Shown piece by piece: positions 6,021 to 10,579 of a stretch of DNA of 10,579 nt. Origin of the DNA: JAAZNO01 sp012798275 (lineage in GTDB: Bacteria; Chloroflexota; Anaerolineae; B4-G1; SLSP01); contig DAOPQD010000101.1 in assembly GCA_035347995.1 (NCBI GenBank), positions 1-10,579 of the forward strand. The letters are read 5' to 3'. Below the pieces are notes generated by a model. That model saw only the letters and a program-made list of their open reading frames with translations, searched no databases and was not told the origin of the DNA. Made by a program: the position numbers and the translations under genes. Each line of letters starts with the position of its first letter. Within the stretch, counting starts at the first letter, position 1.

Positions 6021-6857
6021 ATGGATACCTTCGAGGATCTGCGCGAGAATTATCATCGCAACATTTGTGCTCAACTCCTGGGGTACAAAAACAAGGTATT
6101 GAATATCGCCGACCGTAGCAGTCAACGCAGCCAGCAATTAGCCGAAGGGATGCTCCAAGCTATGGGGTATCCTCCCTGCCCCACGCCACCCACGGGTCAA
6201 GGAGCGGGAGCCTTGTTTGAAAGCCTGACCCGGGATTACCTTCAGCGAGCGTTGCCTCTGCTAACTCACATTCGGCCAGGAAAATGGTCTTTTGCCGTGA
6301 GTGAAATCTCTGCATTTGATCAATATGAGCACCTGAAAGATCTTGCCACCGTGCTAAAACTTCAGCCTCAGCTGCAAGCAGCGCTCGGCGACTACATCAT
6401 CCGGCCCGATATTATCATCGCCCGAATCCCTCTCACGGATAAAGAAATCAATGAACCCGTGCCCGTTCTACGAGGAGAGTGCGCCACTTTAACCTCGCTG
6501 CGGCAAGCCAACAACCCCCAGGCAAACCCCATTCTCCATGCCAGCATCTCGTGCAAGTGGACCATGCGCAGCGATCGGTCCCAAAATGCACGCACCGAGG
6601 GCCTGAATCTGATCCGCAATCGCAAAGGCCACACCCCCCACATCGCTATCGTCACGGCGGAGCCTTTGCCAAGCCGTATTGCCTCCGTTGCTTTGGGCAC
6701 CGGCGACGTGGACTACGTCTATCACATGGCGCTATATGAATTACAAAAAGCCATTGAAGAAATCAAGGACGAATCGCTCTCCGATATCTTCAGCCTTCTT
6801 GTCCAGGGCAAACGCCTGCGTGACATCAGCGACCTGCCCTTCGACCTGGCAATCTAA
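6021..6857 (+). CDS. NgoMIV-family type II restriction endonuclease, predicted CCGG-core specificity
   Basis: 278 residues from the ATG at 6021, preceded by GGAAAGGTGG; the longer in-frame start at 5940 lies inside the methyltransferase gene and is unlikely. Length matches NgoMIV (about 286). The active site follows the NgoMIV plan: E67, D130 (RPDIII), S177 and K179 (ISCKW), then E193, with 13 residues between K and E as in NgoMIV (K187, E201). RSDR at 183-186 lines up with NgoMIV residues 191-194, which read the CCGG core. A tetrameric enzyme cutting GCCGGC or a related site such as RCCGGY is therefore predicted. The outer bases cannot be read from the sequence. It lies 31 bases after the methyltransferase in one operon, so protection is made first. 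It looks intact. Confidence 0.88.
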   Translation: MDTFEDLRENYHRNICAQLLGYKNKVLNIADRSSQRSQQLAEGMLQAMGYPPCPTPPTGQGAGALFESLTRDYLQRALPLLTHIRPGKWSFAVSEISAFDQYEHLKDLATVLKLQPQLQAALGDYIIRPDIIIARIPLTDKEINEPVPVLRGECATLTSLRQANNPQANPILHASISCKWTMRSDRSQNARTEGLNLIRNRKGHTPHIAIVTAEPLPSRIASVALGTGDVDYVYHMALYELQKAIEEIKDESLSDIFSLLVQGKRLRDISDLPFDLAI

Positions 6858-6932
6858 GGACGCTCATTCAAAGAATTCTTGAATTTCTATCCGGGTGTAT
6901 CCGTGAGTCATTTTTCAGAAAGGAGACACAGT

Positions 6933-9900
6933 ATGCGACCACATTGGTTCTACCTGCTCTTGCTGTTGAGTCCGCTGTTGAGCGCCTGCGGGACGCCCAC
7001 CCCCGCCGCGACGCCGACGGCGAGCCCCACGACAGCAGCGCCCGCTACGACGGAGGCGCCTACCGCGCCGCTCGTCACCCCCGAAGCCACAGACGACCGG
7101 CTCTACCTGGCGATCATCTGGCATCAGCACCAGCCCGTCTACTTCAAGGATCCCGAAACCGGCGTTTACGCCAAACCGTGGGTGCGGCTCCATGCCGCCA
7201 AGGATTACGTGGACATGGCGGCGATGCTGAAGGCGTATCCCAGCGTCCATGTCACCTTCAATCTCACACCCAGCCTGCTGCGGCAGCTGGAGGACCTGGC
7301 GACTGGCGCCAAAGACGCCTACTGGATCCACACCGAGGTCCCCGCCGGGGAGCTCACCGACGATCAAAAGCGCTTCATCCTGCGCTACTTCTTCGACATC
7401 AACCCCAAAATCATCCAGCGCTTCCCCCGCTACGAGGAACTCCGCCTCAAACGGCCTGCCGATGACGCCGCCGTGGAAGAAGCGCTCGCTGGCGGGTGGA
7501 GTACCCAGGATTTCCTCGACTTGCAAGTGCTCTTCAACCTCGGCTGGACCGATCCCGACTGGCTCGCCCAGGCACCGCTGGCTGACCTGGTGGCTAAAGG
7601 ACGCGACTTCACCGAGGCCGATAAGCAGCTCGTGCTCGACGAACATCTGCGGCTGATTCGGGACGTCATCCCCGTGCACAAGGCTCTCCAGGACGCCGGA
7701 CAGATCGAGGTGACGACAACCCCCTACGCCCATCCCATCCTGCCGCTGCTCGTGAATACCGCCCTCGCGCGAAAAGCCATGCCCACCGACAAGCTCCCCG
7801 ATCCCGCCTTCCGCGTCCAGCAGGACGCGAAAGCGCAACTGGCGCGAGGCGTCGCCCTCTACCAGGAGCTCTTCGGTCGTGCCCCGCGCGGCATGTGGCC
7901 GGGGGAAGGCTCGGTCGCCGAGGAAATCGTCGGCATGGTGAGCGAGGCGGGCCTGCGCTGGATGGCCTCCGACGAGGGCGTCCTCGCCAAATCCCTGGGA
8001 CTCGACGGCTTCAGCCGCGACAGCGCGGATACCGTCAAGGAAGCCGACCTCCTCTACCGACCGTACAACGTCGCCGCCGGCGACGGCAGCCCGGTGGCCA
8101 TCGTCTTCCGCGATGTGGTGATCTCCGACAAAGTGGGCTTCACCTACTCCGGAATGAAGGGGGCCGCGGCGGCGGAGGACTTCATGAAGCGCCTTCACGC
8201 CATCCGCGACCAGCTCCGCGCCGAAAACGCGGCCGGCCCGCACCTCGTGACCGTAATCCTGGATGGGGAAAACGCCTGGGAACATTACGACAACGACGGC
8301 AAGGAATTCCTCAACACCCTCTACCAACTGCTGGCGGCGGATGACACCATCCTCACCGTGACGCCCTCCGAATACCTGGAGCGCTTCCCCCAGGAACCCT
8401 CCCGCACGATCGAGGACCTCTGGGCCGGCAGCTGGATCAACCATGACTTCAGCACCTGGATCGGCGAGGACGAGGAAAATCAGGCCTGGGACTACCTGCG
8501 CGAGGTGCGCGACATCGTCAAACAGTACGAGAGCGGCAAACGCACCCCGCCGAGCGCCGAGGCCCTGAAACAGGCACTCGACCTCATGTTCATCGCCGAA
8601 GGCTCCGACTGGTTCTGGTGGTACGGCGCGGATCAGAACTCCGGCGACGACGAAGGCTTCGACCGGCAATTCCGCGAGACGCTCAAGCAGGTGCTGCGCA
8701 CGCTGGGGGAAGAGCCGCCCGACTGGCTCGACGTGCCGATTGTCGCGCAGGCGCCGGCGGCAGCGGAGCAATCTCCGACCGACCGGCTCACTCCCACCAT
8801 TGATGGCGCCGTCACCGCCGGGGAATGGGACGCGGCCGGCTTCTACACGGCAGGCGGCGGCGCGATGGCCGCCAGTAGCCTGCCCCTCGAACGGCTCTAT
8901 TACGGCTTCGACGCCCAACACCTCTACCTGCGCGTCGACGCCGCCTACGAGTGGGCCGCGCTCACCACCTGCGGCGGCAACGACGACTGCCGCACCACGC
9001 TCGGCTTCTACTGGCTGCCTCCCGGCCGCACGCAGGCGACACCGCTTTCCCGCTGGGGCGGGACGGCGACTTACCTGGGCTTCGGCGCGGCGCAACTTGT
9101 GGAGCTCGTCTACGCCTCCAACGCCCGCCTCACTGGCGTGACGTTCAGCCTCTATGACGGCGTCAGCTGGGTCAGCATGGAATTCCCCGCAGACGACCTC
9201 CGCGTCGCCATCGCGGGCAAGACCCTCGAGCTCGCCATCCCCCTGAAGCTGCTCGCCGGCAAACAGGACCTCCAGAGCGGCGACCGCATCCAGCTGCGCG
9301 CCGTGCTCAGCCAGGGACTGCTGGAAGCGCAGGCCGATCAACAGCTGCTGCCGACCACCGGTCCGGCGCTCATCACCGTGCCGGAGCTGGGGACCACGAC
9401 CTGGGTGCTACAGGTGCAGGATGCCGAAAACGACGACTACGGCCCTGGAACCTACACCTACCCCACCGATGGCGTCTTCCAGCCCGGCGTCTTCGACATC
9501 ACCAGCTTCGAGGTGGGCTATGACGAGACGAACATCGTCTTCCGCGTCACCATCCGCGGGCCGGTGGAAAACGTGTGGGGCAGCGGACGCGGCCTCTCCG
9601 TGCAGACGCTCGACATCTACATAGATCAAGACGGCGCCGCCAGCGGCGAGCGGTTGTTGTTGCCGGGGCGCAACGCCGCCCTCACCGCCGACCATGGCTG
9701 GAATTTCGCCCTGTGGATCGAGGGCTGGGAAGGCGGCCTCTACACGCCGGGGGACGCCGAGCCGGTCAAAGTACCTGTCTCCCCCGTCATCATCGCCGAT
9801 GCCGGGCAGCGCCGGATCACGGTGAAAGTGCCGCGCAGCGTGCTTGGCGACACGCCGGAGAGCTGGCAGTACGCCGTGGTGATGTTGAGCCAGGACGGCT

Positions 9901-10127
9901 ACCCCGCTGCCGGCGTCTGGCGGGTGCGCGATGTGGAAGTCAGCGCCGCGCAGTGGCGTTTGGGCGGCGCGCCCGCTGCGGATGCGAGCCATACCCGCAT
10001 CATAGATTGGGTCTGGCCCGCAGCGGGGATCCAGGAAGCAGCGCTCAGCACGTACAAATCCAGCGCCAACCTGAGCGCGCTCACGCCGGATGACTTCGCC
10101 CAGCTGCAAATGCTGCGCCCTCAATGA
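6933..10127 (+). CDS. GH57 family glycosidase lipoprotein (amylopullulanase-like) with C-terminal glucodextranase-type domain
   Basis: 1064 residues from the ATG at 6933, 6 bases after AGGAGA. A lipoprotein signal peptide ends at LSAC (lipid-bearing C19), followed by a Thr/Pro/Ala linker (20-52). The GH57 domain spans about 55-600: HQHQPVY (64-70), TPYAHPILPLL (263-273), GMWPGEGS with probable nucleophile E325 (320-327), ILDGENAWE with probable acid/base D444 (442-450), and AGSWINHDFSTWIG (498-511). These fit GH57 amylopullulanase or alpha-amylase-like enzymes acting on alpha-glucans at the cell surface. Residues about 620-810 form a beta-rich DOMON/CBM9-like module (PTIDGAVTAGEWDAAGF). About 823-1030 resemble the C-terminal domain of glucodextranases (DDYGPGTYTYPTD, FQPGVFDITSFEV, LDIYID), thought to bind carbohydrate or the cell surface. 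Product specificity is not predictable. It may share readthrough from the R-M operon, 75 bases upstream. Confidence 0.92.
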   Translation: MRPHWFYLLLLLSPLLSACGTPTPAATPTASPTTAAPATTEAPTAPLVTPEATDDRLYLAIIWHQHQPVYFKDPETGVYAKPWVRLHAAKDYVDMAAMLKAYPSVHVTFNLTPSLLRQLEDLATGAKDAYWIHTEVPAGELTDDQKRFILRYFFDINPKIIQRFPRYEELRLKRPADDAAVEEALAGGWSTQDFLDLQVLFNLGWTDPDWLAQAPLADLVAKGRDFTEADKQLVLDEHLRLIRDVIPVHKALQDAGQIEVTTTPYAHPILPLLVNTALARKAMPTDKLPDPAFRVQQDAKAQLARGVALYQELFGRAPRGMWPGEGSVAEEIVGMVSEAGLRWMASDEGVLAKSLGLDGFSRDSADTVKEADLLYRPYNVAAGDGSPVAIVFRDVVISDKVGFTYSGMKGAAAAEDFMKRLHAIRDQLRAENAAGPHLVTVILDGENAWEHYDNDGKEFLNTLYQLLAADDTILTVTPSEYLERFPQEPSRTIEDLWAGSWINHDFSTWIGEDEENQAWDYLREVRDIVKQYESGKRTPPSAEALKQALDLMFIAEGSDWFWWYGADQNSGDDEGFDRQFRETLKQVLRTLGEEPPDWLDVPIVAQAPAAAEQSPTDRLTPTIDGAVTAGEWDAAGFYTAGGGAMAASSLPLERLYYGFDAQHLYLRVDAAYEWAALTTCGGNDDCRTTLGFYWLPPGRTQATPLSRWGGTATYLGFGAAQLVELVYASNARLTGVTFSLYDGVSWVSMEFPADDLRVAIAGKTLELAIPLKLLAGKQDLQSGDRIQLRAVLSQGLLEAQADQQLLPTTGPALITVPELGTTTWVLQVQDAENDDYGPGTYTYPTDGVFQPGVFDITSFEVGYDETNIVFRVTIRGPVENVWGSGRGLSVQTLDIYIDQDGAASGERLLLPGRNAALTADHGWNFALWIEGWEGGLYTPGDAEPVKVPVSPVIIADAGQRRITVKVPRSVLGDTPESWQYAVVMLSQDGYPAAGVWRVRDVEVSAAQWRLGGAPAADASHTRIIDWVWPAAGIQEAALSTYKSSANLSALTPDDFAQLQMLRPQ

Positions 10128-10133
10128 CCAAAT

Positions 10134-10172
10134 CGCGGCCCCTCCCGCTGCCAGACTTCGGGAGGGGCCGCG
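10134..10172. terminator. Strong intrinsic-type terminator between convergent genes
   Basis: A perfect 14-bp GC-rich stem (10134-10147 with 10159-10172) encloses an 11-base loop. It starts 6 bases after the glycosidase stop codon and is followed by CCTTTCTC. The T-run is weak, but stem strength and position are convincing. The minus-strand pilin gene ends 20 bases away, so it could serve both genes. Confidence 0.8.
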
Positions 10173-10191
10173 CCTTTCTCACCCCCACGGC

Positions 10192-10347
10192 CTAAGGTAC
10201 AGGAATGGAGCTCTGCACCCTGGAAAAAAGCGTCGAGATCTGATTGCCCACCAGCGTGAGGATCACAACGACCACCACAGCGATGAGCACCAGGACCAAC
10301 CCATACTCCACCAGACCCTGCCCTTCTTCACGCGGCATGAAGAACAT
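10192..10347 (-). CDS. Flp/Fap-type (type IVb, Tad) pilin
   Basis: 51 residues from the ATG at 10347, placed 6 bases after AAAGGAGG; longer in-frame starts lack a site. A short charged leader (MFFMPREEG) precedes the prepilin cleavage point after G9. Glutamate and tyrosine follow at +5 and +6 (QGLVEYG), the Flp hallmark, then a hydrophobic helix (LVLVLIAVVVVVILTLVG) and a short polar tail. The product would be cut by a TadV/CpaA-type peptidase and assembled into thin adhesive Flp pili by a Tad machinery, none of which is in the window. The gene stands alone with its own promoter, and the terminator at 10134-10172 lies just past its stop. Confidence 0.9.
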   Translation of the reverse strand: MFFMPREEGQGLVEYGLVLVLIAVVVVVILTLVGNQISTLFSRVQSSIPVP

Positions 10348-10387
10348 TCCTCGCCTCCTTTGAGCCTGACAGTGCGCCGATAACATG

Positions 10388-10417
10388 AGTGTAACACAGC
10401 TCGCCGCCGGAAAGCAA
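10388..10417 (-). promoter_or_regulatory. Promoter of the Flp pilin gene
   Basis: On the minus strand, TTGCTT (10412-10417) and TACACT (10388-10393) are 18 bases apart. The -10 is preceded by TGT, giving an extended -10 element. The predicted start leaves a leader of about 34 bases before the pilin ATG. Confidence 0.6.
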
Positions 10418-10532
10418 TAGGCCGATGGTCATGGCTGACGCCGCGCAGCATGGATAGTCCCCCACCCGTGGGCGCGAATGTGCGAACGTGCCATCTCACG
10501 GCTCACTGCTCTCTATTTCCGAAGGAGACGCC

Positions 10533-10577
10533 ATGTGCTGGCGCACATCATTCAAGAATGAAAATGTGCGGTCATAG
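10533..10577 (+). CDS. Possible 14-codon leader peptide or chance ORF
   Basis: ATG at 10533 follows GAAGGAG at good spacing and opens 14 codons (MCWRTSFKNENVRS) to a TAG at 10575. Its first bases form a 6-bp hairpin, ATGTGC and GCACAT (10533-10548), that could hide the start. A small regulatory leader of a gene beyond the right edge is possible; nothing else supports it. The rest of 10418-10532 shows no gene. Confidence 0.25.
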   Translation: MCWRTSFKNENVRS

Positions 10578-10579
10578 TT

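Noticed and set aside
6915..9341. An 808-codon open frame on the minus strand opposite the glycosidase gene
   Set aside because: Its translation shows no family motifs and it mirrors the codon bias of the GH57 gene, which has a signal peptide, catalytic motifs and a ribosome site. It is a high-GC shadow.

Overview
The window is GC-rich DNA most consistent with a member of the Chloroflexota (Anaerolineae-like). The signs are a Ser/Thr kinase fused to WD40 repeats through a membrane anchor and a Thr/Pro linker, a single Flp-type pilin, a deazaflavin-dependent reductase, and a large GH57 lipoprotein whose mature end is a Thr/Pro/Ala linker. The phylum is inferred from protein style only, because no rRNA or marker gene is present.

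Layout. 1-1435 (minus): N-terminal 478 residues of a membrane-anchored kinase that runs off the left edge. 1436-1669: non-coding DNA with nested palindromes and short repeats. 1670-2257 (minus): Ddn/DUF385-type deazaflavin-dependent oxidoreductase with an added C-terminal membrane helix. 2258-2506: spacer holding one copy of a 19-bp dispersed repeat. 2507-2890 (minus): small two-helix membrane protein of unknown role. 3044-3728 (minus): toxin-antitoxin pair, an AbrB/MazE-type antitoxin overlapping a PIN-domain toxin, with a well-formed promoter and candidate operator. 3803-4516 (minus): C-terminal remnant of a large SNF2-type helicase resembling the tail of DISARM DrmD. It lacks the motor domains and carries an in-frame TAG followed by 21 more family-like codons. 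4655-6857 (plus): two-gene type II restriction-modification operon, an amino-methyltransferase (TSPPY, probably m4C) followed by an NgoMIV-family endonuclease with all catalytic residues and the RSDR CCGG-reading motif. 6933-10127 (plus): GH57 glycosidase lipoprotein with two C-terminal beta-rich domains, closed by a strong terminator. 10192-10347 (minus): Flp/Tad pilin with its own promoter. The last about 190 bases hold only a possible 14-codon ORF.

The middle (about 2.9-6.9 kb) reads as a small defence or accessory island: a toxin-antitoxin module, a decayed defence-type helicase and an intact R-M operon. A 26-bp imperfect direct repeat (2885-2910 and 4516-4541) flanks the toxin-antitoxin/helicase part, its second copy lying exactly where the helicase is cut off. 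The 19-bp repeat recurs in the spacer between the two R-M genes. Both suggest past rearrangement. The most interesting biology is the NgoMIV-type nuclease paired with an N4-cytosine-type methyltransferase, with a perfect palindrome over the operon promoter. No wholly unknown system was recognised.
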